Assembly: GCA_037042915.1 (NCBI GenBank)
Contig: CM073201.1
Coordinates: 2,728,001 to 2,792,000 of the forward strand
Origin: Auricularia sp. M13
Lineage: Eukaryota; Basidiomycota; Agaricomycetes; Auriculariales; Auriculariaceae
Length of the DNA stretch: 64,000 nt
Direction of reading: 5' to 3'
In this document: piece by piece, positions 33,656 to 45,678 of the stretch
How the letters are laid out: each line of letters starts with the position of its first letter
Position numbering within the stretch: position 1 is the first letter of the stretch
Translations under genes and position numbers: made by a program
Notes under the pieces: generated by a model
Told to the model about the DNA's origin: nothing
Seen by the model: only the letters and a program-made list of their open reading frames with translations
Database searches by the model: none

Positions 33656-33906
33656 TGTATATGGACATGAATTCCTTGCATGCCCACCGTGACGATCAGC
33701 GTTCCCTTGTACGCTGTACGTGGTCAGCACAAGAAACGAGACGATACGGCTTTGACAAGATAGTAACAAAATTGTTGCTCTGTCGCATCACTATCAGCAC
33801 GCACGCAAGCCTCTGTTCACGTATGAGCACATGAGAGAATGCAACGAGGCAAGACCGCATGTCAACTTGAAGGGCCCTGCACTTCTTCCACGGCAACATC
33901 CTTCGA

Positions 33907-34168
33907 TCACTGTGTAAGAGAGAGACGGACTGAGTATGTACCCTGCCAGCAACTGACCCCACTGAGAACTTACCGGGCAGACTTGGTTTCTAGTGACGCA
34001 AATGGGCCTCGTGCAAGTCCCGCTCAGGCAGAACGATTCCTCGCAGAGCCGACCACCAGAAGGGCAGACACTGAGGGAGCTGCAGTCAGACTCCGTCGTG
34101 CACGCAAGAGCCGAAGCGGCCGTGGCGTAGGTGATGAGGGCGACAGCGAGAGTACTGAGAACGCGCAT
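33907..34168 (-). CDS. Small secreted cysteine-rich protein
   Basis: ATG at 34168; exon 33974-34168 then a 64-nt intron (33910-33973) whose next codon is a TGA, giving a 65-aa protein. The first 20 residues (MRVLSTLAVALITYATAASA) form a clear signal peptide with an AxA cleavage site. The mature part of about 45 aa contains eight cysteines spaced C-x5-C-x5-C-x6-C-x4-C-x5-C-x4-C-x6-C, so four disulphides are likely. No family is recognised; it is not a hydrophobin, whose CC doublets are absent. If the intron is retained the frame runs on for about 60 more codons. A TATA box lies 55-63 nt upstream. Such proteins are often effectors or wall/defence factors in fungi, but the function here is unknown. 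Confidence 0.7.
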
Positions 34169-34222
34169 GGGATGGTGATAGTAGTTTTGGTGCTTGAAGT
34201 GGTTGCGGTCCCCGGGGCCTCA

Positions 34223-34231
34223 CTTTTATAG
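34223..34231 (-). promoter_or_regulatory. TATA box of small secreted protein gene
   Basis: CTATAAAAG-type element on the minus strand about 55 nt before the ATG at 34168. This is a strong match to the TATA consensus, fitting an inducible gene. Confidence 0.55.
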
Positions 34232-34239
34232 CAATTAAC

Positions 34240-34815
34240 GGAGGTAGACAGATCGCCACTGACATGATATCCAGTCCAAGAACCGGGTATTACACACTGT
34301 CTGTGGAACCCATGAGAATAATTGTGTCAATGTGGAGATACTGAGGGAACAGCGCGGAGCGAGAGATGAAGTGCATCATTTGCAGACAACAGACATCGAT
34401 GTGCCTGAGCGGAAGGTCGACTGCCACTCATGCGGATACGTTGCTAAGCAAGAAGAAAATAGAAGAATGACACCTATCCAAAGTAAGGTGAATCAGAGCG
34501 CCTTCACATGATTGGGTGCATGCCATGGGCGGTGGCGGGAGTACGGCTATGAACTGCCAGCCTGCAAACAAGTGGCAACAGTGGCAACACATACCAGGCC
34601 GGCCTGTACAGCTGCAAGGCCTAGCGACATGCAAATCAGGCATGCGGCGGCGGCAATGCGGGAGTTGTTCAAAGGCATCGAACAAATGTTCGTTTCTACT
34701 ATGGCTAAATATTTTACAAGCAGGAGAAATTGCCGTCAATAGTTATACTACAAGGGAGGCGTTAGAGGGAGCAGAGCAATTGGAGCAATTTCGAAAGCAT
34801 GTGTACCACGGGCAA
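34240..34815. other. Intergenic
   Basis: No gene recognised between the small secreted protein and the RNA-binding gene. Short ORFs on both strands have no motif. The right end probably holds the 3' UTR of the RNA-binding protein transcribed leftward. Confidence 0.5.
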
Positions 34816-36244
34816 TCACTCGTCCATACGATGTCTCTTGCGCGGGCCGTCGGGCACGTACGGTGTCGGGGGTGACGCGGTACCGGCTTGCTGGGCGTCG
34901 AAGAAGGCGGGATTGAAGTGCCCCGGCGCGCCGCCGTTGAAGCCGCCGCGCGCAGGACCCGTGGGGATGCCCGCCATGCCACCGCGACCGCCAGCGAAGC
35001 CACCGCGAGGGCCACCGCGAGGCACGAAGCCACCACGCATGCCGCCGCCACCGTTGAAGGCCATGCCCATGGGGTTCATGCCCATACCAGGCATGCCCAT
35101 CCCCATCGCCGGCATGCCGCCCATTCCCATGCCCATGGCGGGCATGCCCCCCATACCACCCGCCATGCCCATGCCCATACCGCCCATGTTGCCGCCGCCG
35201 CGGAAGCCGCCGCCGCCGTGCATGCCGCCTCTGCCGCCGCGGAAGCCTCCTCCACCGCCGCCGCCGCCTGTGCTATCCATGAATGTGCCAATCCGCTGCT
35301 CGCGTGGCGGAGGCTCTGCAAACGCGTTCAGTACCAAACCAATGTCGCACTTATGACACCATGCAAACCTTTTGGTAATGTGCGGAAGGGATTGCCATTC
35401 GATGAGCTGGTCGGTGTCGCCGTGACTTTGCGGCCTTGGAACTCGCTGAAACGCGGGTCAAGATGCAATGAAAGGCCAAGGTAACCTTGCACATACTTGT
35501 TATCAAACCAGTTCTTCAATGCAGCAGCATTCTCGGCGCTACCGCACTCGACGTAGGCAATGCTGAAAATAGGTCAATGCAAGTCAGTCTGTAGCTCATT
35601 GAAATGGTGCAGAGCAGCATGGATCGGGTTCGCATGGTTTGAACTGGACATATTCTGCACTACACCAGGGAAGACAGAACATTACATACCCTTTGCTCTT
35701 GCCGTTAACTTTATGTTCAGAGAACGTTATATCCTTGAGCTCAATGTTCACACCAACGGCAGCAGCTGCCTGGCGGAGGTCCTCATCGGTCGTCCACTAT
35801 GCAGTAAAAGATAACAGGTTAAACATCGTCCTAGCGACAAGCATACATTGCCACAAGCGCACCCATTGCAAATCGCCGATGTACAGAGCGTCCATGTGGC
35901 CACTTCCGCCGAGCGCGTTGGCCATTACAGGCCCGCCGCCATTGTGGATGGTCGGTGTTGCGGACGCGCTGCTGCTGTTGAACGACGGCACTGGCCGAGC
36001 GTCGCCGGGACCCGGCTTGTCGCGCTGGCCGCCGTCGCTGTCCTCGTCCTCGCGCGGCCGCTTATCGCCAGCGACGGGCGAGTGTCCGCGTGACTGCTGG
36101 ACCTCGGGCACATTTTGCTGCTGCGGTTCCGCGGAAACGGGAGTCTAGGCGGAGTTAGACGCGCGTTCTTTGCGCACAGGTCACTGGACGCACATCGAGG
36201 CCGTAGTCGACTTCGCCGTAAATATCGAAGTCCGCGTCTGCCAT
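34816..36244 (-). CDS. CPSF6/CFIm68-like RRM protein with Gly/Met-rich tail
   Basis: Exons 36185-36244, 35863-36144, 35690-35796, 35497-35562, 35369-35445 and 34816-35315 encode 363 aa with all phases consistent. The start [17 protein letters not shown] resembles the acidic CFIm68 N-terminus. After a disordered linker the single RRM reads [17 protein letters not shown] (RNP2), [40 protein letters not shown] (RNP1 region), then [28 protein letters not shown] and NGKSKG are specific for the CPSF6/CPSF7 RRM, which binds CFIm25 and helps choose poly(A) sites in the nucleus. The tail is not the RS-like domain of animals but GGM/GMGM and RGG repeats (35050-35280), ending [12 protein letters not shown]. 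Fungal members are little studied, so the role is by analogy. Confidence 0.82.
35040..35280 (-). repeat. Gly-Met and Gly-rich coding repeat
   Basis: Degenerate hexanucleotide-type repeats encode [14 protein letters not shown] and RGG-like units in the tail of the RRM protein. All other frames through it are also open, which explains several long shadow ORFs. Confidence 0.8.
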
Positions 36245-36758
36245 CCTGGTTTTGGCTATGGGCTTTTGAGCGATTCAAGGGTACGGGCTCGAGTTCAGAT
36301 CTTCATGTAAAGTCAGAAACATGCATGATTGCGCAGCGAACGTGGAAAATACAGGGCTGGCGCGTTGCGCGTCTTACAGGAGTAACGAGGTACAGCAACT
36401 GCCGACGGCTTTTCAAAGCACGTTACAGCACACACAAGATGGGCACGGCGACGATGCGGTACAGGAGCGCGCGGAGCTGTGAGCAAGGTTGGGTGCACGA
36501 GAAAGAACCGTTTCACGCTCCGCCCACGGAAAATGCCGCATTGTGCATTCTGGTCCGTTTCGTACGAAAAATGAAATGCCGACTCACTGGATTGTGGTAC
36601 TGTAGTGGTAATAGGACATAAGATGTTGAGGAATACTCCCCTCAATGAATCATGCATAAAGACAAGAGATGCGCAGATGTACAGGGGGCAGATGGACAAC
36701 GGGGACTGGTGATGATGTTACAGGAAGCTACCGATAGGAACTGAAGAACATATGCCTG
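36245..36758. other. Intergenic
   Basis: Upstream region of the RRM gene and downstream region of the F-box gene at 36759. The open frames on both strands (up to 168 codons) lack motifs and are judged non-coding. Confidence 0.5.
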
Positions 36759-38428
36759 TCAGGAGCTCTCGGGGGAGTCCTCGATCTCGATAACTAATCC
36801 GGGACTAGCGGGAATGCGCGATAGCGGGGAACTCGTGGAAATCCTGCTGCACCGTTGGATTTCGTAAGTCGTAGGCAAGAGGCGAGCCAAAGACCGCTTC
36901 CGTATGGTGTATGAAACGGCTGCTGGAGATATCTGATTGCACTCGGCGAGTGTGAGGCGTTTAAGGCGCGGCATCGGCCAGGTGCCGCGAGCGTCCGGTT
37001 TTGCCAGCGCGCGAACGACTGTATCGCTCATGTCCGAGGCAACAATGCGGAACTCCTCTATGTAGGGGAGATGTATAAAGCACCAAAGAAAGTCCTTGGT
37101 GCGCATGTCGACGAAGTCGAAGTCGACGACGCGCAACGGCGGCGAACACCGGCGGAGCAACGAGCGCATGCCCATTCCCGTGAGCCGATCGCTATAAGGA
37201 GACTGCGTTCGAAAGATGAGCATCTGGCCTTAATATTTTGAGCGAGAATGCTCACCCTGCTATAATCTGCGGCTTCGTCGTCGCTGTCCCCGACCTCGTG
37301 ATATGCGTCGTCAAAGCCGATGAAGGAGACGTTAAGCTGGAACATTCGCAGCTCTTGCAGACTGGGTGCATATATGTGGGATAGTAGATCGCGTGCAACG
37401 CATGTTTCCTTGAGCTCCATCCGTCGTAAGTTTGGCAAGGATACGATCGAGCGGCCGCTGCGGCCAATGTCCACGGGTACACCGTGCCATTCAAACATCT
37501 CCAGAGACGGACATAGCGCTAGAAAGTCCAATATCGAGGTGGCTGAGCAGGGACTGTCCCATTGCGAGTCGTCGAGCTTCAACACGACCAGGTCGCGAAG
37601 CGGCCCTGGGAAGAGTGATGCCGGAGGAATAATAGCCATGGGTAACGATGCCATCCGTTGGCCAGGACTGGTTATGATCCCTGCTGAGCTACTGCATTCG
37701 TTTAGGTGTTTCAGGCTGCCGACATTGGGAACGGGGTGGATGGCGAAGAAGATAGTTTCGACGGAGGGCGTTGCGGACAGAGATGTCCATATTTGGACCG
37801 ACGCGGGCGAGTCAGTCAGTGTGAGTTCAATGTGGCAGACGCGGTGCAGCTGGGCGACTAGCGGGTAAAGCGCAGAGGCGGCGAAGACCTCGGGATTGTG
37901 CAACCGGAGATCCACATGCAATGAGCAGGCCGCCGAGTTCCGCAGCCAGAGCTCGACGATCTCGCGCTGGTGCGCCTCTGCAGTAATTCTGTCGTCGTCG
38001 ATGTAGAGTATGCGCCAGAGACACGGCGTGCTGAATGCCACCTGGCGAAAGAAGCGGCAGACGTGCGCGAGCCGTACTGGCTGCACGGCGTCACCGCCCT
38101 CGAGCGCCGCGCGGTGGCTTTGGAGGAAGATTTCGCCCAGTATTTCGACGGGGATGTCGCGCACAAGAGGCAGCGCGTCGGCCATGCCGTTCTCGTCAGC
38201 GTTGCAGGCGTCCGACTCGCAGTCCATGCGCCAGCCGGAGTCCGGGTAGGCAACAAAGGGCATCTCCACGCTGTTTATGCCGCGCCGGATGCGCAGAAGA
38301 GACAACCCGGCGTCCAGAGTCACATCGAAGCGGGCGTTTCTGGCCATTGTCGGACAGCGAGCGGCGGTGAGCTCCGGGACAAGTGACGTTCGGGCGCCCG
38401 GCTGAATCGCGCCGGTTCCGACTCGCAT
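36759..38428 (-). CDS. F-box protein with leucine-rich C-terminal region
   Basis: Exons 37256-38428 and 36759-37202 (53-nt intron) encode 538 aa from the ATG at 38428; ATGs at about 38347 or 38264 are alternatives. The F-box core DIPVEILGEIFLQSHRAAL is followed by RLAHVCRFFRQVAFSTPCLWRILYI with the typical HVCxxxRxxA and P-x-LW pattern. After that, long stretches of diverged leucine-rich units occur, such as LPNLRRMELKETCV and PSLQELRMFQLNVSF. The final exon contains MPRLKRLTLAECNQIS. It probably links an unknown substrate to Skp1 in an SCF ligase. It is the same broad family as 31847-33655 but only distantly alike, so it is not a recent tandem copy. Confidence 0.8.
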
Positions 38429-40609
38429 GTCTCAACAGTGACCACAATCTGACCACAACTGAATCTCAGAAGAAATTAAATCAACGAAAGCCCGTCCAAC
38501 CGGGTACAAAAGAATGAGCCGCTGGTATCGAGAGTCACTCGCGGTTGTAACCTCCATCGGAGCAGCTTGTCGAAGGATTTTGCGCCACGCGCCTATGGTA
38601 TCCGCGGAGATGGCACATAACCCGTGGCGGGGTTATAGATCTATACATGGCGTACCGCCGCTCCTGGCACTGCTCATACCACAGGCAAACATGCAATGAC
38701 AACAGCTTTGACGTGTTCGGCGGCTTCTCCTCGTCCCCTCAATATAGCCACATAACAGGGACGCGACAGCTAGGGGCGATGAAGTCACTGTATAGAGCAC
38801 CGTGTATACAAGTCGCTACCATTTTCGGACCGAGATTCAATCTGAAGAAGCTGTCGATTCCTCTGCAAAAGACCCGCGGCGAGGCTGTCAGGGCATTCAT
38901 CTTCAGTCTCGCCGCGAGGGCCCGGCCATGCCACCTCCATTCAGTTGGCCTATTTGAAGTTCTGTGGCCTCAGTTGCTTGTATGTACAAGCCTCAGAGAA
39001 TGTCACAATCCACGTTCAATCAAGGGCGAGGCTTTTCGCAGCTGACCACTGCAATGGCTAGCCTTCAGAATGGTCACTTGGAAGCCATACCACTATGAGA
39101 TTCCACCACTAGGAGATTCTCCTCAGCTCTCCTTCTGAGCTGACACTCATTCCTGTTTATAACCGATCGACTCTTGGGCAAGACAAGGAAACAACTGTAA
39201 GCAGCGATTTTCGGCGCCACGGCTTTGCGATGAGCATGGGATTTACAGAAAAACGCTGAGAGTGCCAACCATTGTTTTCTCACCCAGTATAATTCCGCAG
39301 AACATGCGCAAAGCACAATATTCATTGCTGGCACTGATGTTGAATCGGAACAGCGACATTTCATCCACACAAGGCTGATGCCCAATGTTGTTTTCAGTCT
39401 GAATAAAACAAATTGGGGAGAAATAGACTATATATCATCCTCGTGACATACCTAATCTTGCTACGAATGTCACTGTGCTGCAAGATTTCGCAACAAGAAA
39501 AGGGTCCGGCGGAATTTGTTATTCCCCACGTGGCGCCGTGCAGGCACCCGTTTGCGCATTGCGCCATGCTGGCACAAGTGCAACCGGCAAGTCAACTCGC
39601 GCGATGCTGAGTCAGGTCTCGAACGAGTCAGCTGGCGGGAGGATCATGGTTGCAGGTGACTGTGCAACTATGCAATGACTGTAACACGACCAACAACATG
39701 AAACGGGCGGTGCCTCAGGATTAATGTGACTGTAACACCTGATGTAGTTGCGCCTTTCGTAGCCTCCCGACCGGACCTGGTACACTGTGGGAGAGATCAT
39801 GTTCAGGTTTCCCTGGCATAGTGCCGACGATCCTGACAGCGACGGCAGTGGTGTTCTAGAGTGAATCGTTTCAGCTGGTCTCGGCGGCGATCCGACCAGA
39901 GAGGTCGATCCAGATGATTGACGGTGCATTAATCATATGCTACTGCAGCTCGTCTTGCGTTTCAGTGGCCTCAGAGCGTCGTTGGCGCATTTCTCAGCAA
40001 TAATTGTGATTGTCTAGATCTCGGCCGCGGCACGGGCCAGGGGGAAATCGTCGGAGCTGGTTAGGTGAGAACCGCGGCAGCAGAGACGCGCGGCTTCTGA
40101 AATGGACGAGACACGAAGAAGACGCAGGCGCCTGACTCTTACGGAATTCGGGTTGGAGGGAACGTGCCATGGCCCAGGGCGTCAGCTAGTTACGCCATTC
40201 CCTACCGCCAGCGTGAGCCAGCGATGTGAGAATTTTGATTATTCAACTGATGGAAGGTTTGAGATGTGGGAAATGCGTTGCGCCGGCTGTACAATCCAGA
40301 TGGTGGGTGAGGGAACAGTGCGGTGCGAGCGGGCGGAAAGGGATGCCGGTTGCGGCGCTGTCGGGCTGCCAGCGGCTTGATTCCGCTCCGGTCCTGCCTC
40401 TTGCCTCCCGCCGCCGACCACCAACAACCGTTTGGCCCGCCTGCGCAATATCCAGGCACCAGGTAGCTCTAAGGCACACCGAATCGACTTTAGAGCGATA
40501 AATCCTCGGAAATATCGCGTACTATTGTCTGTGGTGATACAGGCGTGCCCAGCTCTGACCAGGCACGGATCCCTCCACCTCCGACACTCTCCACCCCATA
40601 TCAGTTACA
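38429..40609. other. 2.2 kb without recognisable gene
   Basis: Both strands were read. Frames such as 38647-39045 (+), 39074-39385 (-) and 40102-40380 (+) are short, lack splice continuity and carry no family motif. The right end includes the upstream region of the gene at 40610. It could hold a non-coding transcript or eroded coding sequence. Confidence 0.5.
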
Positions 40610-41937
40610 ATGGCCTCAAACGCTCAGCCAAGAGCTCGCGTTTCCAAGGAGCAATTGCTCAAGAATCTGGCAGTAAGCCGCACAACTCACGCTGATGACA
40701 ATTGCTCATCATATTGTGCCAGATCCTCGAATCCATCCCGTCCGTATTCATACCGCCCGACCTCCCGCCATCGCCGCCGCCGTCCAGGGATCCTTCTCCA
40801 AGCCTCAAGCGGAAGCATGATCCCGATGATGACAGCGCCAACAAGAGGGCACGCGTGACTACGGCGTCTCCATTGCCGCCGTCGCCACCGAAGACAGAAT
40901 CGCCCGTCCCAAGCCCACCAGCGGTGCTACATTCTGAATTTCGTCCTACGCCCGTGGAGCCCCTGCAACAGTTGGTTGGTAACGAGCACGAAGGCATAAC
41001 GCACTACGTCTGCCGGGGTACGATTCTGAAGCGCGTCTCGGATCCTCGCTTCGAACGCGGGCGTTCCGCACTTAACACCCTGGAAGGCCTGAACGATGAC
41101 CTTAAGTTTGGCGTTATCGAATCTGTCGATTCGGTCATCAACTACGCTTACGGTTATTGGCTCGCTGAGGTCGCCCAAAAGAACAGGAAGGATCCAAACG
41201 CTCTTGCTGGCCATTGGCGCACTCTCTTGCCCTCATTCGTCGCTGTCGTTCGCCGCTGCGAAACCTTGTTACGCGTATCACCAGCCGACTCAAGTCTGAC
41301 TGAATTGCGCGAGAGAGTGCAAGCCATTCAAGCCATGGTCCGCCGGCTCGATGGTTTCATCCACGCGATCCTGAGCCGCGAATCACTCGGTCCAGCCAGC
41401 CGCGTCGTGGGCACACACATGCGCGACCTCAGATCCTCTACGTCCCCACACGGTCAGACGCCTCAGCAGCAAACCTCGCCGCCTGGGCAACAGCCTACAC
41501 CTCCGACGCTACCCTCGCCGGCGTCTGCGCACACCCCTCCTAGCGCCCAAGACAGTAACACTGCGGCCGTCACGCGCCGCGAGATGGAGGCGCTGAAGCA
41601 GGCGCTGGACGATGCGCGGCACGCGCAGACGGGGATGAGCGTTGCCGACGAGTCGCCCTTCCTGCGGCCCGAGAGCATTCGGCGCCTGTTCCCGCACACG
41701 GCGCGCCGCATCGACTATTCGCGGCGCACGGCGGGCCCGCTCGAGGAGCTTGCGATCCTGATGGACCCCGCGACGGGCACCGTCACCGAGGACAAGCGCA
41801 TCGAGCTCGCGGCGTGCGTGCTCGAGTGGCCCACTGCGCCCGGCAGTTCTCCCGGCGGGAGCGTCGGCGCGCTGTGCATCGCGTTGCGCTCGATGCTGTG
41901 GGAGCTCGGCGCCGACGTCGGCTATGAGCCGCGCTGA
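40610..41937 (+). CDS. Hypothetical protein, conserved-looking
   Basis: Exons 40610-40672 and 40723-41937 give 425 aa. The N-terminus MASNAQPRARVSKEQLLKNLA is followed by a Pro-rich segment and a KRKHDPDDDSANKRAR basic patch that may be a nuclear localisation signal. Residues about 110-245 look like a folded helical domain (LNTLEGLNDDLKFGVIESVD, YAYGYWLAEVAQKNR, WRTLLPSFVAVVRRCETLL). A Thr/Pro/Gln-rich linker with PPGQQPTPPTL follows, then a second helical part with REMEALKQALDDARHAQTG and EELAILMDPATGTVTEDKRIE. I do not recognise the family. The clean single intron, long open frame and G/C-ending third positions make a real gene likely. The 3' flank from about 42000 is strongly pyrimidine-rich. 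Confidence 0.72.
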
Positions 41938-42775
41938 CCAGCACATGCTGGGCTCGGCATCCTTGGGTACAGTCATCATTGCATTATACGACCGCGTTCT
42001 CATCGCTCTCCCGCAGTCTTGGATTATCCTCGCTTTCCTCTCTGCTTTCCCCGTCTCAACACCGCATCATCATCAAGGAAGGAGTCCCTGTGCCACCGTG
42101 CGCGCGACACGGCCGCGCTGCAGCATCTGCAGCGGCGCCCTTGCTCTCACGCTGGCGCCAACGTACTATAGACCGCGGTCGCCTGCGCGCCGCACATCAT
42201 GCATTCTCGTCCCTCTGTCCATCTCTGTCTATCTCCTGCTTTTGTTCCCTTGCGTTACCACTTCCCGCGTCCCCTGTGCATTACTAGCTTTTTTCCCCTG
42301 TCCGTTGCGCATTCTCCTGTCTGCCGCGCGTTTACCGTCCCGTCCGTCGCGCATTCCCCGTCCCTGCACCACCATTCGCGTTTGCCCTTTGTCCCCGTCG
42401 CTGTCCTCTGGTCCTGTTCCTATTCCTGTATTTCTGCCGCAATCCCTGATGTGTTAGTCGCTGGTGTAAATAGGGCTTGCCCGTCGTCGTATTATCATCT
42501 GCTCGTGTCTCGTTGGCCATCATTCTGTATACACTTCACTGGAAGCAGGGCTGAGAAGCCTTTGAGTGGTTGACAAGTATCTTGCAATCAGATGGCTTGT
42601 GTTTCCTAAGAATATACTGTAATAGCTGGAAATACTCTTGGGAAACTTGTGCCATTTATCTGAATCATTTGTCATGCTAAGAGCCACTCAAGGGATTCTC
42701 AGCCCTGCTCCCAGTGCTCCCATCTCTTGCTGCTGCAAAGTCGATTTCTTCCAATGCCGACGGCTTCAATGCAAC
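41938..42775. other. Pyrimidine-rich 3' region
   Basis: No gene. The + strand is CT-rich from about 42000 to 42470, resembling a long 3' UTR of the gene at 40610. ORFs through it merely reflect this composition. Confidence 0.55.
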
Positions 42776-45678
42776 TTATGTTATAGGCATGTCGGGGCGA
42801 ATGTGAGGCAAAGGCGGCAACCTGTGACGGTAGTCCAGGAACAACTGGCCGTAGCAATGCCAAATGCTGCTCTCCAAGTCAAAGAAGAGCTGTGAGTCAC
42901 AACTTACGCTGTCGACATCGCCCCCGCCAGCAACGAATTCCTCCCATGGCCAAAGATATTGAAGTGCCCGTGGCCAAGGTCGCATGAAGATAAAGAAACT
43001 CCAGAGGCTCTGGAGACGTTCGCGGCGATCTTCGTGGCACAGCTTGTTGAATGACTTCGGGTCCATGCCCGGGATGAAGTCCGAGCCGCCCCAGCAGCTC
43101 CTGCACTGTCTATACCGCCGCTCCCCATCAAACTGGAGCGGTACGTGGTCGGGATGACTCTGCCGGATGGTGAGGTCGAGGTAGAAGAGCTCGTAGCGGA
43201 ACTCCAGCTCGGAAAGTTCCCACAAGACGTATCTGCGCCAGTCGAGCGACGGCCATACAGTATCTTCGTGAGTCACCAATGGAGGAAGCACATGACCGTC
43301 AAAGGTCGGGTGGCCAATTCGGTCGAGATATTCCGCGATAGTGCCAGGGAGTTCAGGTACGGGCGGCGGCGGCAAGGACTCTGCCAGTGAGTTCGGCAGA
43401 GGTAACGAAGCCAGATGAAGAGATGGCGGCGGAACAGTGTGGGCCGACGCAGGTTCGGATGGCAAAGGCGGTGGAGGCGTCTGGTCTGGACATACAGCAG
43501 CAGCAGATTGCGTAGATGGTGCAGGAATAGACGATGGAGGCGTGGGCTGGACCGGAGGGGAAATAGTATCGTCGTCATCCTGAGCAGCATCTTCTTCAGG
43601 CTCGGACGGCGACATGACCTCCGGTTCCCGCTGAGGCAGGCTCGCGTCGAGACCAAGCATGTCAACGACCCTCACTGCATGCTTTGACGGCATCGCCATC
43701 TTTAGCACATTGCGCCAATCAGGTGCAGACATGCCAGGATTTTCGCTGGCGTCCGTCAAGGTGAGTCGGCGGAGAAAGAAAGGCCGAATCCTTAGCCAGT
43801 TCAGCAGGGCCTTTGATACATTCAGGCCAGGTACTTTGTCTTGTTGAGCCCGCGCTGCAGCGACATTGACTACACCGCCCTTGGTTCTGGGTTTATTGAA
43901 GTCTGCTTTCCTGCTGGCATCCCAGGCATTGAGGAAGTACGAAACCAAGGGCACCTTATGCAGACGCATGTGTAAGAGGCGCGCCGGGACAGGCAGTTCG
44001 AGAGCTGCGATGAGTCCATCGTGTCGTTTTCTGGTTGTGTCCACGCGATTCATGATGCGCTCGGCGGTGGTGAAACCCATCGGAAACCAGTGAGGCCGCT
44101 CCGAGGTGGTGAAAGGTGACACCAAAGATGCCACGAGCTGTGGACCCACTAGGCCTGCAGCTTCGGCCTTTTTTCTGCGCTTGGACGACATTTTCGCGTT
44201 ATCACCTGGACGTTTCAGGTTCACGTTAGAATAAGTACGTCCACTAATAAGGAGTGCCGATAATTGCATACCCTGAGCGGTTCGCTTCAACACCCCACGG
44301 CCAGAACCATCGACCATTTGCGAGCCTTGCAAGGGAGTGACTGCAATCTGCGATACTATGATCTGCGGTTTGAGAGGAAGATTGGCCGATGCTGCAGTCA
44401 TCTGCGGTGCTGCGATATGCGGTTTACGAGGAAGATTGGCCGATGCTGGCGGCATAGCCAGGGTTGGGCCGTTCATAGTGGACATACTCGCGACAGGGCT
44501 CGAGCTTGCGATGGCAACGCACACAGGCTCGTCGCCGTGCAAGTGGACGTCCTCGGCACCGTTCCAAATAGCGTCAGTTACCGCCTTGGTCGAACGCGAG
44601 AACGAGGAAATATCGTTGACGGGCTGCTCCTCGCGATGGCGTTTGCGCTCGATCTTGTGCAGATAGAGCTCGGTGCCGTATTTCCTGCAGGCAGCCCGTT
44701 GTAAAACGCCATCCTCCTGCTTCTGACGCAGTTCGTTGAAATAAGACTGCGAGAAGGGTGTGAGCTCCCAGACTGGCACATCCCTCGAAGCACAGAACAA
44801 CGCAACATTCTCCTCCAAAGTAAACACGCCACGAAAGGCCCCAACATGCCGGGTAGCACGAAATGTTCTCGCGCAGCGAGCAGCCTCACTGGGGAGCATG
44901 TGGGGAGTGGAACATCCCAATCCCATGGGCAAGTCGTGCGTCTTGGACTCCATGACCATCCAGCCCCGAATTTCGTTCAGGCTGCGCTTCCACTCGGCGA
45001 AATTGACGTAGCAGTCCCACTTGGTCAGTGACTGGTGACGGATGCTGCTTGTAAGCTCAACGAACTTGTGATAGCGGTCCATTGGGATTCGGGTCTGGTC
45101 GTGGTAACGTTCCTTCGCCATGCGAGTTTTCCACTCGGGTGAAATCTCTAGCTCTGTCGTTTCCATGCGATTCAGGATCTGCCAGTGGAGCTTGTAGAGC
45201 ATGTAGCCTGCTGCACACAGATGGTCATCTTCAAGGCGAAACCAGCCCAAGTCTCCCAGCATGTCAGCGTGCTCGAGATGCCACCAAGGACGGCCAAGGT
45301 GAAACGGCACCTCTGAGTGCAGCGGCTTGGGGAGGGGAATAAAAACCGTGTGCCACCTGTCACAATCATGCATCTGGGGCAGCTGGCTTGCCTCAGAGAG
45401 GCCGAAGCAGCCGTCGACGCAGCGCGTTGCATTGGCCACGGGCTGGGCTGGTATTTCGGGCACTATGTCTCGATTCGTACGGACAATGAACTTGGGCCTC
45501 CGCAGGTTGGGCCAGGCGCAGAAGTACGGCAGGGCCTCGGATTTAAAGTCTGGCCTGAAAGCAAATGTCAGAACTCGGGTTCTGCAGAACGCTTCAAGGC
45601 GCAAATTACACACTCTGTTTCCTCAACGCTGGCGTATTGTCTAGCAATGACCTCGTGCTCACAGACGGCCTGCGCCAT
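42776..45678 (-). CDS. Large orphan protein (about 947 aa), probable lineage-specific family
   Basis: Exon 1 (45614-45678) supplies MAQAVCEHEVIARQYASVEE. After a 59-nt intron, a single exon runs from 45554 to 42776. The N-terminal half appears folded (SEALPYFCAWPNLRRPKFIV, WHLEHADMLGDLGWFRLEDD, WDCYVNFAEWKRSLNEIRGW, HMLPSEAARCARTFRATRHVGAFRG, LFCASRDVPVWELTPFSQ). The centre is disordered with a basic KRPGDNAKMSSKRRKKAEA patch and a repeated A-N-L-P-(R/L)-K-P-(H/Q)-I motif (two copies). A FLNAWDASRKADFNKPRTKG block follows, then a Pro-rich stretch, then a Trp-rich C-terminal domain ending DYRHRLPPLPHIRPDMPIT. No transposase, helicase or zinc motif is seen. The possible small intron near 42895 is unresolved. 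The long open exon and intact start favour a functional gene. Confidence 0.7.

Noticed and set aside
34799-35484. Plus-strand ORFs rich in Pro/Met/Ala opposite the RRM gene
   Set aside because: They arise from the Gly/Met repeat read on the other strand.
42880-42900. An 18-nt GT..AG segment in the large orphan gene
   Set aside because: It has perfect splice ends (gtaagt..cacag) but is far too short to be an intron; a 63-nt in-frame alternative ending ggccag is possible and left open.
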